A DNA stretch of 64,000 nt from an alpha proteobacterium SCGC AAA536-K22 (GCA_000421325.1 ATWQ01000009.1:1-64000); one strand, 5' to 3'; counted from the first letter of the stretch, positions 26,857 to 36,067 are shown. Numbers and translations are program-made. Notes: a model not told the origin generated them from the sequence alone.

Positions 26857-27228
26857 ATGCTTAATAGTATTTTCATTATTCTATTGTTTCAGTTAATGGG
26901 AGAGTTTATTCAAAAGTTTTTTGATTTTAGTATTCCTGGCCCTGTTATTGGATTAATATTTCTTTTAAGTGTTTTGCTAATAATTAAAAAAATTAATAAA
27001 AAACATGAAGCCTTTGATACTAACCTTGTCATTTCAGCAGAAAATTTATTAAGTTACCTTCCCCTGTTATTCATTCCAGTTGGTGTAGGCGTTGTTATGC
27101 ATTTATCTCTCCTAGAAGAAAATTTAGTTTCTGTACTTTTAGTAATAGTTTTTGGAACGTTATTAACACTTGCATTAACTGGTTATGTTATGGAAAAGCT
27201 TCTTAAAGATAATAATCTAAATGATTGA
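26857..27228 (+). CDS. CidA/LrgA-family membrane protein
   Basis: A 123-aa protein with four hydrophobic segments. The motif MGEFIQKFFDFSIPGPVIGL near residues 12-31 is diagnostic of CidA/LrgA. It overlaps the next gene by 8 bp, the usual LrgA-LrgB pairing. Once described only as holin-like, LrgAB-type pairs are known in Gram-positives to move pyruvate, and the plant homologue moves glycolate and glycerate. A small organic-acid role would suit this catabolic neighbourhood (inference). Confidence 0.85.
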   Translation: MLNSIFIILLFQLMGEFIQKFFDFSIPGPVIGLIFLLSVLLIIKKINKKHEAFDTNLVISAENLLSYLPLLFIPVGVGVVMHLSLLEENLVSVLLVIVFGTLLTLALTGYVMEKLLKDNNLND

Positions 27229-27946
27229 TCAACAAAAATTATATTATATATGGATATATCTTCAAGCGGAACCTTTGTTCTGGTTAACATTGACAATTAG
27301 TTCTTACTTAATTGCTGATTTTATTTATAGAAAATCAAATCTATTTCCACTTTTAAATCCCGTAGCTTTAAGTGTTTTATTAGTAAGTTTAATTCTAATT
27401 TCATTTAATATTCAGTATGAACGTTATTTTGATGGAGCTAAATTTATTCATTTTCTACTAGGTCCTGCGACAGTTGCTCTTGCGATTCCGATTTATAGAA
27501 AATGGGATTTAATTGTATCAAATAGCAAAGCTATATTAATTTCTCTAACTCTAGGATCATTTTTTGCAATTTTTATTACTTACGTTTTATCATTACAATT
27601 CAAATTACAAGAAGAGTTGATTTTTAGCTTGTTACCAAGAAGTGTAACAGCTCCAATTGCAATGGGAATATCTGAAATAATTGGTGGCATACCATCTTTG
27701 ACAGCTATTATTACTCTAATTACCGGTGTAGTTGGTGCGTCATTGGGAGTTTTTGTTTTTGATTTAATGAAATTAAAAAAAATGGAGGCAAGAGGATTTA
27801 GTTTGGGACTTGCAAGTCACGGAATTGGGACAGCAAGGGCAATGAGTAGAGATAAAAATGCTGGTGTTTTTGCGGCGGTAGGCATGGGTTTAAGTGGGTT
27901 AATAACGTCAATAATAGTTCCATTATTCTTAAAAATAATATTTTAA
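27221..27946 (+). CDS. CidB/LrgB-family membrane protein
   Basis: A 241-aa membrane protein with about six or seven hydrophobic segments. LLGPATVALAIPIYRKWD and SVTAPIAMGISEIIGG are the family's conserved blocks, and GLASHGIGTARAMSRDKNAG lies near the C-terminus. It overlaps the LrgA-type gene, so the two are co-translated and likely form one complex in the inner membrane. Transport of pyruvate, glycolate or glycerate is a reasonable guess from characterised relatives; a role in autolysis control is the older alternative. Confidence 0.87.
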   Translation: MIDQQKLYYIWIYLQAEPLFWLTLTISSYLIADFIYRKSNLFPLLNPVALSVLLVSLILISFNIQYERYFDGAKFIHFLLGPATVALAIPIYRKWDLIVSNSKAILISLTLGSFFAIFITYVLSLQFKLQEELIFSLLPRSVTAPIAMGISEIIGGIPSLTAIITLITGVVGASLGVFVFDLMKLKKMEARGFSLGLASHGIGTARAMSRDKNAGVFAAVGMGLSGLITSIIVPLFLKIIF

Positions 27947-27955
27947 TATTAACAG

Positions 27956-28153
27956 TTAACTGTAATTAAATTCTTTTTTAATATTTTCAATATCAACTGT
28001 CTTTAAAACTTGGAATGAAGAATTTTCGAATTTCATATTTATTCTAATTTTTGCATAAGAAATATTTTTATGTTCAAAATACTCAATAATTTTAGCTTTT
28101 GATCCAGTTTTTAAGCAGATTAATTCATCTTTACTTTTTTTATTAGTTTTCAT
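27956..28153 (-). CDS. Small hypothetical protein
   Basis: A 65-aa Lys- and Ile-rich open frame with no domain I recognise. It begins MKTNKKSKDELICLKTGSKA and contains alternating hydrophobic residues that could form a small beta barrel. The start has only a weak AAAAGAT upstream. It lies between the LrgB-type gene and the cyclase gene on the opposite strand and is not a shadow of another gene, so it may be real. Confidence 0.4.
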   Translation of the reverse strand: MKTNKKSKDELICLKTGSKAKIIEYFEHKNISYAKIRINMKFENSSFQVLKTVDIENIKKEFNYS

Positions 28154-28221
28154 TTATCTTTTACTTTTATATTTAATTTAAAAGCGTATCATGATGGAAT
28201 TAATTGTTTAATAATTTTGAA

Positions 28222-28234
28222 TCACGAAACGTGA
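28222..28234. promoter_or_regulatory. 13-bp palindrome upstream of the cyclase gene
   Basis: TCACGAAACGTGA is a perfect inverted repeat (5-bp arms, 3-bp centre) 28 bp before the cyclase start in otherwise AT-only DNA. It could be an operator. No binding protein is implied by the neighbours. Confidence 0.3.
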
Positions 28235-28262
28235 AAACTGATATTTTTTTAAATGGAATTTT

Positions 28263-30005
28263 ATGTCTCAAGTTAAAAGAAAACTAGCTACTATTTTAGC
28301 TACTGACTGTGTAAGTTTCAGTAAACATATGGAAGAGCAAGAAGAAAAAACTCTTGATAGTTTAAAAGCATGTCGTGATATTATAGATCCATTAATTGCA
28401 AAATATTCAGGAAGGATATTCCATACTGCAGGTGACTCTGTCATAGCTGAATTTGATAGTCCTGTTGGAAGCGCTAACGCAGCGATTGAATTTCAAAACG
28501 CTATAAAAGATAGAAATAAAAATGAAGAAGTTAATCCAAAGCTATCTTGGCGAGTTGGGATACATTTGGATGATATTATTATTGAAGGCGATAATATTTA
28601 TGGTAATGGGGTAAATATTGCGGCTCGACTTGAAAGTCAGTCGCCAGTTGGCGAAATTTTAATATCTGATGTAGTTAACCAACAAATTAATAAAAAAATT
28701 GAACAAAAGATATATTCATTAGGAAAAATTGAATTGAAAAATATTTCTAGTGACTTTGAAGTTTTTTCTATTTTAGGTGATGGTAAAAATAAAATATCTA
28801 AAAAAACAAGCCCATCTGTTAATAAAAAACCTAAGTTCGCAATTTTACCATTCATAAATACCAGTAAAGATGAAGATAGTGGTTTCTTAGTTGATGGAAT
28901 AGTTGAAGATCTAATCACTGAATTTTCAATGATGCGAGAATTTGAAATACTGTCTAGACAAACAAGTGTTAATTTTAAAGATGAAAATCAGGATATTAAA
29001 GAATTTTCAAAAAAATTTGATTTAGATTTTTTAGTTACTGGAGGTATTAGAGCATCCGGTAAAAGAGTAAGAATAAACATTGAATTAAGTGATGCTAATG
29101 ATGAAAGCATTATTTGGAGCAACAAATATGACAGAGTTCTTGAAGATATTTTTGATTTACAAGATGAAATAGTCAGAAAAATATCAATTGCTTTACTTGG
29201 TGAGATTGAGATTAGTTCATTACAGCGGTCTAAAAGAAAACCTACTCAAAATATAAGTTCATACGAGTATTTACTTAGGGGTAAAGAAAACCATCATAAA
29301 TTTACCAAAGAAGCAAATCAAGAAGCATTAGAAAACTTCGACAAAGCCATTGAGGCTGATGCAGGTAATGCCCAGGCTTATGCATGGAAAGTTTGTACGT
29401 TAGGTCAAGCTATGTTTAGAGGATTTTCTGACCGTAAAATGGAAGAGATGTTTACTGAAGCAAAACAGAATATTGATAAAGCTCTAGAGTTAAACGAAAA
29501 TGATTTTGAATGCCATAGAATGCTATCAGCCGTCTATTTAAGTAATCATGACTATTTATTAGCTGAAGATCATGGAAGAAAAGCATTCAATATGGTTCCA
29601 AACGACCCAAGAGTGCTATCAGGGTATGGTGAAGTTTTAGTCAGAATAGGAAAAGTTGATAAAGGACTGGAATTACTAAATAAAGCTTTTGAGCTTGATC
29701 CTATTCCTCAAGGACAATCAACTTCAGATAATAGAATAAAAGATTTAATACTTGGATACTTTTTTGCGGAGGATTTTAATAAGGTAGTAGAATTAAGTTT
29801 TGATATTAGGTTGATGGATACAAGATCATTGGCTTTAATTCTTTATTCTAGGTCAAAATTAAATCAAGACCTTAAAATAAGTAATGAATATCAGTCCTTT
29901 AAAGGTGAGTTTAAAGACACTGATTGGGAGCAAACAATTGATAGATTTCACATACAAGATGAAAATATAAAAAACACCCTTTTAAATTTTATAAAAGTTG
30001 TTTAA
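28263..30005 (+). CDS. Class III adenylate/guanylate cyclase with TolB-like and TPR regions
   Basis: A 580-aa three-part protein. Residues about 5-170 form the cyclase domain, with metal-binding Asp in LATDCVSFSKHM and FHTAGDSVIAEF and the transition-state Asn/Arg in GNGVNIAARLE. Residues about 190-320 resemble the TolB N-terminal-like linker (AILPFINTSKDED, FLVDGIVEDL) common in alphaproteobacterial cyclases. The C-terminal 260 residues are helical with TPR-like repeats (NFDKAIEADAGNAQAYAWK, NIDKALELNENDFECH). It should make cAMP or cGMP in the cytoplasm; no receptor domain is visible. It stands alone with its own promoter region. Confidence 0.87.
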   Translation: MSQVKRKLATILATDCVSFSKHMEEQEEKTLDSLKACRDIIDPLIAKYSGRIFHTAGDSVIAEFDSPVGSANAAIEFQNAIKDRNKNEEVNPKLSWRVGIHLDDIIIEGDNIYGNGVNIAARLESQSPVGEILISDVVNQQINKKIEQKIYSLGKIELKNISSDFEVFSILGDGKNKISKKTSPSVNKKPKFAILPFINTSKDEDSGFLVDGIVEDLITEFSMMREFEILSRQTSVNFKDENQDIKEFSKKFDLDFLVTGGIRASGKRVRINIELSDANDESIIWSNKYDRVLEDIFDLQDEIVRKISIALLGEIEISSLQRSKRKPTQNISSYEYLLRGKENHHKFTKEANQEALENFDKAIEADAGNAQAYAWKVCTLGQAMFRGFSDRKMEEMFTEAKQNIDKALELNENDFECHRMLSAVYLSNHDYLLAEDHGRKAFNMVPNDPRVLSGYGEVLVRIGKVDKGLELLNKAFELDPIPQGQSTSDNRIKDLILGYFFAEDFNKVVELSFDIRLMDTRSLALILYSRSKLNQDLKISNEYQSFKGEFKDTDWEQTIDRFHIQDENIKNTLLNFIKVV

Positions 30006-30025
30006 TTTAATTTCCTAAGAATAAA

Positions 30026-30682
30026 TTATTTCCCTGTTTTCATTGGTGGTGCTAAGAATATAAGTTCCATTTGAGGCAAAAAGTTTTTAAAAGCTTCATT
30101 CATATTTAAGGGTGCATAATTTTCTTTTCTTGATGCGAAGTTTCCACTTTTAATACTTTCTGCACTACCCATCAAAAATGTAAGAGCTCCAACCATTGTA
30201 TGGTAACGCCATTGTAAATCTTTTTTACTAAGTTCTACCAACTCTTCTGAGAGAGCATTAAGAAACTTTTCTCCAGTAATTGTGAAGTGTTTTGTTAATA
30301 ATTCTGACATAAAAGGATGAGTTTTTTGTGATAATTGCATTCTAATGCTTGAGAAATTGAACCTTTGTTGATTGTTAGCAAAAGCTGTTTTTAAAGCTGG
30401 AGTTAGATAAGATAATAAAATTTGTCTAAGCATTGGGATATTTTTATTTTTATCACATTGAGAAAGTAATTCTAATCGTTGATTAACTACAGGGCTGGCT
30501 AATCTATCAAAAACTGATTCAAATAATTTTTGCTTGGTTTTAAAATGATAGAATATTGCAGCATTGTTAACCTTTGCCTGTATAACTATGTCTCTAATAG
30601 AGGAACCATCAAATCCGTATTGTGCAAAAGAGTTCTCAGCTATGTTTAAAATTTTATACTTTGTGTTTTGCTTTTCTTTCAT
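30026..30682 (-). CDS. TetR/AcrR-family transcriptional regulator
   Basis: A 218-aa regulator with an N-terminal helix-turn-helix (FDGSSIRDIVIQAKVNNAAI, about residues 22-41) followed by FYHFKTKQKLFESVF, the TetR pattern. The C-terminal ligand domain resembles the CerR/DUF1956-type. ATG at 30682 is taken; TTG at 30688 is in frame, and neither has a clear ribosome site. It is the last gene of the minus-strand run quiC, TAXI-TRAP, cupin, and so is the likely local regulator of that unit. Confidence 0.85.
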   Translation of the reverse strand: MKEKQNTKYKILNIAENSFAQYGFDGSSIRDIVIQAKVNNAAIFYHFKTKQKLFESVFDRLASPVVNQRLELLSQCDKNKNIPMLRQILLSYLTPALKTAFANNQQRFNFSSIRMQLSQKTHPFMSELLTKHFTITGEKFLNALSEELVELSKKDLQWRYHTMVGALTFLMGSAESIKSGNFASRKENYAPLNMNEAFKNFLPQMELIFLAPPMKTGK

Positions 30683-30750
30683 ATTCAATTTTAATTCTAT
30701 TATTTTCTAAAGGGAACTTAAAAACAAATAACTTAAGTACAATCTTTAAA

Positions 30751-31290
30751 CTATTTTAATTTATCAACTGCATCTATTAAAACAAATGCAATTAAACAAC
30801 TTTCCTTACTCTGGTTTGACCAGGCATGATTTGTTCCTCTTTGAACAACTACGTCTCCAGCTTTTAAATGTACTTCTGTATCGTCTAAAAGCATATTTAT
30901 TTCTCCTTTGACAATAACTGCATAATCTACTGAATTAGTTCTATGCATGAAAGGGTGTCTGGCGTTCTCGACTATTGCTTGAGATGCGCCCATTTCTGAA
31001 AATGCAGATTTTCCATCTAATGTTTTTAAAACTTCTGGGTCTTCTGGTTTAAACTCTACCATCCGGAAAATTGAACCATTTTTAGGAGGATGTAAAATAA
31101 ATGGGCCTCCTAAACTTTCTTCTTCTCCATCGTATTCAGCAGGAGTGGATTTAGTTTGCCAGAAATTTGTTAATGCAACACCAGGTCTTGAATCACGTTG
31201 TAGAACCTCAGTTGCAATATTATCCGAAATACAAATTGCCTTCCCATCTTTATCATGTCCTGTTATTACTCTTCTAATTTTATCCGTCAA
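30751..31290 (-). CDS. Cupin-domain protein associated with TRAP transporter
   Basis: A 179-aa cupin. The barrel is in the C-terminal half: HRTNSVDYAVIVKGEINMLL and KAGDVVVQRGTNHAWSN. The start codon is TTG at 31290: AGGAGGT lies five bases upstream inside the end of the TRAP permease gene, and TTGA overlaps the TRAP stop. This makes it translationally coupled to the transporter. Such cupins are common in hydroxyaromatic and hydroaromatic acid clusters, with no fixed activity. A role in handling the imported compound is inferred. Confidence 0.82.
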   Translation of the reverse strand: MTDKIRRVITGHDKDGKAICISDNIATEVLQRDSRPGVALTNFWQTKSTPAEYDGEEESLGGPFILHPPKNGSIFRMVEFKPEDPEVLKTLDGKSAFSEMGASQAIVENARHPFMHRTNSVDYAVIVKGEINMLLDDTEVHLKAGDVVVQRGTNHAWSNQSKESCLIAFVLIDAVDKLK

Positions 31291-33173
31291 ATATACCTCC
31301 TAAAAGTTGATTTTATTATATTTTTATTATTAAAAACAAAGAAAAAAAATAAAATAACCATCCCAAAAATATCAGAATAATAGCCAGGTTTTAGTAGTAA
31401 AATACCTGAAATACAAAATAAAATTCTATTTAATAAATTAAGTTTTTCTTTGTAAAAACCAATCACAAATAATGAAATACAAAAAACTCCAATTACAGAT
31501 GTAGGGATAGCAATTAATATCATATCTAAAGTATCATTTAGTAGTAATGCGGGACCAAAAAAGAACATGAAAGGTAAAATATAGCATGTTAATCCATAGG
31601 CAAATGCAGTCCATCCAACTTCATTTATTTTTGCACCAGCTATTCCTGCTGCAACGTAAGAAGCTAGCGCTACTGGGGGAGTAATAGTTGATACACATCC
31701 ATAAAAAAATACAAACATATGAGCGGTAAGCATAGGAACCCCCATGTCAGATAAAGCTGGTGCTACTACAGTTGCTAGAATAAGATATGCAGCAGTGGTT
31801 GGTAATCCCATTCCTAAAATTATTGCAACAACCATTGTCATGAATAAAGCCCAAAATGGAATTCCAAACGACCATGTTAAAATTAATCCAGATATTTTAG
31901 AACCTAAACCTGTTATTCCCAAAGTTCCTGCTATAATTCCTGCAGCCCCACAAGCTATAGCGATAGGGACGATATTTTTTGTACCATTGATAATGGCAAA
32001 ACTGAGATTTTCAAAAAATTTTAATGATATTCTTTTGGTCCATAATATATTTAAGACAAGAAGAATTATGATTGAAAAAAAACAGGCCTTAAAAGGAGAA
32101 TATCCATTTAACATAAACACTATTAAAAGAATAAATGGTATCAAATATTGGAGACCGTTAAATAAGACAGTAGAGATTTTTTCCCCATCATCTTTATATT
32201 TTAGTGGTTTTAACCCATTTTTTTTTGCTTGAAAATGTACAACAAAAAAAGTTGATATAAAAAATAAAAGGGCAGGGACGATCCCGGCTTTCATAATCTC
32301 AGTATATGGTTTACCAATTATTTCGGCCATTATAAAAGCTGCTGCTCCCATAACAGGGGGCATGATTTGACCGCCAGTAGAAATAACAGCTTCGATTGCT
32401 CCAGCTTGATAATCTTTGTAACCTTCCTTTTTCATCATTGGAATTGTTAATGTTCCTGTAACAGCTACATTTCCTGCTGCAGAGCCAGAAATCATACCTA
32501 ATAACGTGCTAAAGATCACAGCAGTTTTGGCACTTGCAGCATGCATATTCTTTGTGATTCTTGTAGCTAATTTAAAGAAAAATTGACCTGCTCCAAATTG
32601 GCTTAAAAAAGAGCCAAAAATAGAAAAAAGTATTATGTAAGAAGCAGAAACACCTAGAGGAATTCCATAAACTCCTTGACTTGTAGTTGTTAAAAACTCT
32701 GACATACGCTCTAAACTATAACCTTTACTATAGAAAACACCGCCTAGGTATTGACTGTAGAATGGGTAAGTAAAAAATATAAGGCATATGACAGATAATA
32801 GTAGTCCTATTCCTCTTCTAGTGGCTTCTAAAATTAATAATAAAATCACTATTCCAGAAAAAATGTCAAGAGATGTTGTGTCACCTCCGCTCATTGCTAT
32901 TTCTTCCCATGAAAAAATCATGTGTATTCCGGTTAATAAACTCATAATAACTAAAATAAATCTGAAAAGATTATCCAAAATGCTATTTTCAAGAGTTTTT
33001 AAAGAAGGAAAATCTAAAAACAAAAGTGATAACATTAACATTAAATGAAATATTCTAATATCGGGAGTTGACAAAACAAATATCCCTGAGACATTTAATA
33101 AGTGAACTGCTCCTAGAATAAAAGCAATCCACAATATTAAATATTTTTTTATATAATCAATTTTTTTTAACAT
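31287..33173 (-). CDS. TRAP transporter permease, fused small and large subunits (TAXI type, DctQM)
   Basis: A 628-aa integral membrane protein with about 16-19 hydrophobic segments. The first 160 or so residues correspond to the small DctQ part and the rest to DctM, the fused form that normally works with TAXI binding proteins. Diagnostic segments include GMISGSAAGNVAVTGTLTIP, ISTGGQIMPPVMGAAAFIMA and ILGMGLPTTAAYLILA. ATG at 33173 (GTG at 33176 is in frame). It overlaps the cupin gene by 4 bp and follows the TAXI binding protein by 26 bp. It imports an organic anion with a sodium or proton gradient. Confidence 0.9.
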   Translation of the reverse strand: MLKKIDYIKKYLILWIAFILGAVHLLNVSGIFVLSTPDIRIFHLMLMLSLLFLDFPSLKTLENSILDNLFRFILVIMSLLTGIHMIFSWEEIAMSGGDTTSLDIFSGIVILLLILEATRRGIGLLLSVICLIFFTYPFYSQYLGGVFYSKGYSLERMSEFLTTTSQGVYGIPLGVSASYIILFSIFGSFLSQFGAGQFFFKLATRITKNMHAASAKTAVIFSTLLGMISGSAAGNVAVTGTLTIPMMKKEGYKDYQAGAIEAVISTGGQIMPPVMGAAAFIMAEIIGKPYTEIMKAGIVPALLFFISTFFVVHFQAKKNGLKPLKYKDDGEKISTVLFNGLQYLIPFILLIVFMLNGYSPFKACFFSIIILLVLNILWTKRISLKFFENLSFAIINGTKNIVPIAIACGAAGIIAGTLGITGLGSKISGLILTWSFGIPFWALFMTMVVAIILGMGLPTTAAYLILATVVAPALSDMGVPMLTAHMFVFFYGCVSTITPPVALASYVAAGIAGAKINEVGWTAFAYGLTCYILPFMFFFGPALLLNDTLDMILIAIPTSVIGVFCISLFVIGFYKEKLNLLNRILFCISGILLLKPGYYSDIFGMVILFFFFVFNNKNIIKSTFRRYI

Positions 33174-33199
33174 CACTAGTTAAGTATTTTTGAAAGCTA

Positions 33200-34132
33200 C
33201 TACTTTTCACCAAAATATTTAGCAGCTCCAGTATGAAGTGGAATTCTTAATTTGAGAGAATTTTCAACATTTATTTGCTTAGCATAAGCATTTATTCTTT
33301 TAAACTCTTCCATATTACCATAAATAGCTTTTGTTATTTTATATACTTTTACTGCGTCCATTTCCCAATCAGTTACTAGCATATTGTTTACACCAAAAAC
33401 TATTCCATCATTATCAGTCTTATATGCAGATTTTGGGATTACAACCTTATTATAATTTTTATATTTTGTAAGTCCTTGATCTAATTTACCATCTGCTAGC
33501 TTAATAAATTTTAAACTTTTATTGACTTGAGCTTGTACGACAGCCCCAGCAGGGTAACCTGATAGTGCAAAAGCAGCATCAACGTTCCCATCCGCAAGTT
33601 GAGAAAAACCATCAGAATAAGACAAAAAAACTGGCTTTATATCTTTTATAGATAATCCATGTAATCCCAGTACCTGTTTTGTAAAAGGAATTGTACCTCC
33701 ACCAGCTGGTCCAATTGCAACTCTTTTTCCTTTAAGATCACTAATTGTATTTATATCTGAGTTTTTTGAAGTCATCATATGCAAAACTGAAAAGTGTAAT
33801 GCTCCAATAGCTCTTAAATTCATTTTCCCAGACTTTTTATACATTGCAGCCCCTTTATTTGCCAAAACAGCTAAATTATTATTTGTGATTGCAATATCTA
33901 CTTCTTTTTTATTTACTAATTTGGGGTTTTGGACTGATCCACCAGTTACTATAGGAACCATTTCCAGACCTTTTGCATGTTTATTTACTAAAGTTGAAAT
34001 TGCCTGACCTACAGGGTAAAAAGCTCCACCTTGACTTGCTGTGCCTATTCTTAATTCTTCCGCATTTACGGAACCTATCATAAAACTAAGAATTAAGATT
34101 AAAACCGAATTAATTAATTTAATTATTTTCAT
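33200..34132 (-). CDS. TAXI-family TRAP transporter solute-binding protein
   Basis: A 310-aa exported binding protein. The signal peptide spans about residues 1-24, ending VNAEE; the TAXI signature is IGTASQGGAFYPVGQAIST. AGGAGG upstream of the ATG at 34132 is a strong ribosome site. Ligands of TAXI proteins are poorly known. Placement 94 bp after a QuiC-type dehydroshikimate dehydratase gene in the same direction suggests a hydroaromatic acid such as shikimate, quinate or dehydroshikimate, but that is inference from context only. Confidence 0.88.
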   Translation of the reverse strand: MKIIKLINSVLILILSFMIGSVNAEELRIGTASQGGAFYPVGQAISTLVNKHAKGLEMVPIVTGGSVQNPKLVNKKEVDIAITNNNLAVLANKGAAMYKKSGKMNLRAIGALHFSVLHMMTSKNSDINTISDLKGKRVAIGPAGGGTIPFTKQVLGLHGLSIKDIKPVFLSYSDGFSQLADGNVDAAFALSGYPAGAVVQAQVNKSLKFIKLADGKLDQGLTKYKNYNKVVIPKSAYKTDNDGIVFGVNNMLVTDWEMDAVKVYKITKAIYGNMEEFKRINAYAKQINVENSLKLRIPLHTGAAKYFGEK

Positions 34133-34226
34133 TTAATACCTCCTTTTTATAAAAAATTAATTATTAACTAAATAAAAATAAAAAGGAAGTAATTAAGTCA
34201 GTCGAATGAATAAATATTTTCAATTC

Positions 34227-36053
34227 TTAAGAATTATTTTGAAAGTTTTTTTGAGCACTGATTCTAAATAAAGCATTATTTGCGCCATAACCATTATAAT
34301 TATCTACTCTTTCAACAAATTCAAAGAAAAATGTATCATTAAATACATGTGTATAAATTTGAAGAAAAGAACCGTATTCATCTTCATCATATAATATATT
34401 CAACTCTTGTAATTTCTTACAAAATTTATAATTTAATCCAAAACGAGCTTCGATGTCATCATAATAATTATTAGATATTTCAAGAAAATTTTGTCCTTTT
34501 GTTTTTAACATTTCCACTAACTTAACTAAGTTTTTTGTTTTTAATGCAATATGTTGTATCCCAGAACCTTTCTTATTTTTGAGGAATTGACCAGCAACTG
34601 TTTTGTTGTTATCAGCACCGTTCATCGTCATGCGAAATGTTTTTGTATCATTTTCAATTACTTGGCTTTTTGTAATTCCATAGGGATCAATGATATCTAC
34701 AATTGGAGATTTCTTAAAATTGAATAAAGTGGAGTAAGATAATAATGCTGATGGCATTTCATCAGAATGTAAAGTTTTTGCAATATGATCTATTTTCAGA
34801 TTAAAATTATTTCTTTGATTGGAAGCTTTAAATTGAAAATCTTTTTCCCATATCTCATGATTATTTTTATCAATAACATAAATCAATCCATCAATATGTT
34901 TAATTACATCCATTGATAAATTATTTTCATTTTCTTTATTAATAAAATCTATGTCTAGCAATTTAGCTTTTTCAAATAAAGCATTTATATCCTGTATTTT
35001 AACCCCATATGCGTATGGGTAGGGACCGTCTTTGCTTCCATCTTTTACTAAATTGTGATTTTCATAATTAATTATGAATTTTACTTGATCAAAAACAAAT
35101 AGACTAATTAACTTAGTCTTATGTTTACCTATTTCAGTAAATCCTAGACTTTTAAACAAAGTTTGTAGATTTTCTAAATCATTTTTTTCTGTAGCAAATT
35201 CTACAAATTCAATTTCATCAATATTTGTTTCTTTTTTTTGTTCGAAATTCTTTTTATGAATTAATGATGTTAATGACCTTTTACCATCTTTTGCTATTAT
35301 ATTTCTTGGTCCTGATCTGTAATGATCATTGAATATCTCTAAAGATAAATAACCACTATAACCAGTACTGTTAAGCGCATTCATAAATTTTGAAATAGGT
35401 AAATCACCTTGCCCAGGCATATTTCTAAAATGTCTGCTCCAATATAATAAATCCATATCATGTAATGGAGCATCAGCTAATTGCACAATGAATATTTTTT
35501 CTTTTGGTATAGATGAGATTGAATTCAAATCAATATTTCTTGAAAGAGTATGAAATGAATCTAATATAATTCCTATATTATCGTGATTTGTTCTTCTTAC
35601 TATTTCCCATGCATCTCTATGATCATTAATATATTTCCCCCAAGCAAGAGCCTCATATCCAACTTTTATTGATCTATCTTTTGCTATCTCACCAAGTTCA
35701 AAAAAGTCGTCAGCCGCTCTGTTCAAACCACCTAATGAAATATTCGAAGTATTAGAACAAATTAATATAAGGTCAGTCTCAAGTTCTTCCATTATATCAA
35801 ATTTTCTTTTGGCTCTTTCAAATGCCCTTATTCGGTGTTTGTCTGGCATACCTTCAAAGTCTCTAAAAGGTTGGAATAAAGTGATGACTAGTCCATTGTC
35901 TTTAACTATATTTTTTACCTCTTTAGGTGATAAGTCATTGGTTAAAAAATCATTTTCAAAAATCTCTACGCCATCGAAACCTGCATTTGCAATTGCATTT
36001 ATTTTTTCTCTTAATGTTCCGTTGATTGAAACAGTTGCTATTGACGTTTTCAT
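34227..36053 (-). CDS. quiC: 3-dehydroshikimate dehydratase, TIM-barrel/HPPD-like fusion (QuiC type)
   Basis: A 608-aa two-domain protein. The N-terminal AP-endonuclease-2-like barrel (about residues 1-270) has the metal ligands Glu in GYEALAWGK, Asp in ILDSFHTLSR, Gln in VQLADAP and Glu in LSLEIFND. The C-terminal part (about 285-600) resembles 4-hydroxyphenylpyruvate dioxygenase with His in KIDHIAKTL, His in GIQHIALK and Glu in FFFEFVER. Pseudomonas QuiC enzymes share this layout and convert 3-dehydroshikimate to protocatechuate. ATG at 36053 follows AAGG. It probably heads the minus-strand transport operon and is divergent from a GntR regulator. Confidence 0.83.
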   Translation of the reverse strand: MKTSIATVSINGTLREKINAIANAGFDGVEIFENDFLTNDLSPKEVKNIVKDNGLVITLFQPFRDFEGMPDKHRIRAFERAKRKFDIMEELETDLILICSNTSNISLGGLNRAADDFFELGEIAKDRSIKVGYEALAWGKYINDHRDAWEIVRRTNHDNIGIILDSFHTLSRNIDLNSISSIPKEKIFIVQLADAPLHDMDLLYWSRHFRNMPGQGDLPISKFMNALNSTGYSGYLSLEIFNDHYRSGPRNIIAKDGKRSLTSLIHKKNFEQKKETNIDEIEFVEFATEKNDLENLQTLFKSLGFTEIGKHKTKLISLFVFDQVKFIINYENHNLVKDGSKDGPYPYAYGVKIQDINALFEKAKLLDIDFINKENENNLSMDVIKHIDGLIYVIDKNNHEIWEKDFQFKASNQRNNFNLKIDHIAKTLHSDEMPSALLSYSTLFNFKKSPIVDIIDPYGITKSQVIENDTKTFRMTMNGADNNKTVAGQFLKNKKGSGIQHIALKTKNLVKLVEMLKTKGQNFLEISNNYYDDIEARFGLNYKFCKKLQELNILYDEDEYGSFLQIYTHVFNDTFFFEFVERVDNYNGYGANNALFRISAQKNFQNNS

Positions 36054-36067
36054 GTACAACCTTAAAA

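Noticed and set aside
27952-27963. Perfect 12-bp palindrome ACAGTTAACTGT between the LrgB-type gene and the small minus-strand gene
   Set aside because: Short, no T-run, and overlaps the end of the small open frame; not enough to call a terminator or operator.
31744-32232. 162-codon open frame on the plus strand
   Set aside because: It lies wholly inside the TRAP permease gene on the opposite strand, has no family resemblance, and is explained by low stop frequency opposite hydrophobic codons.
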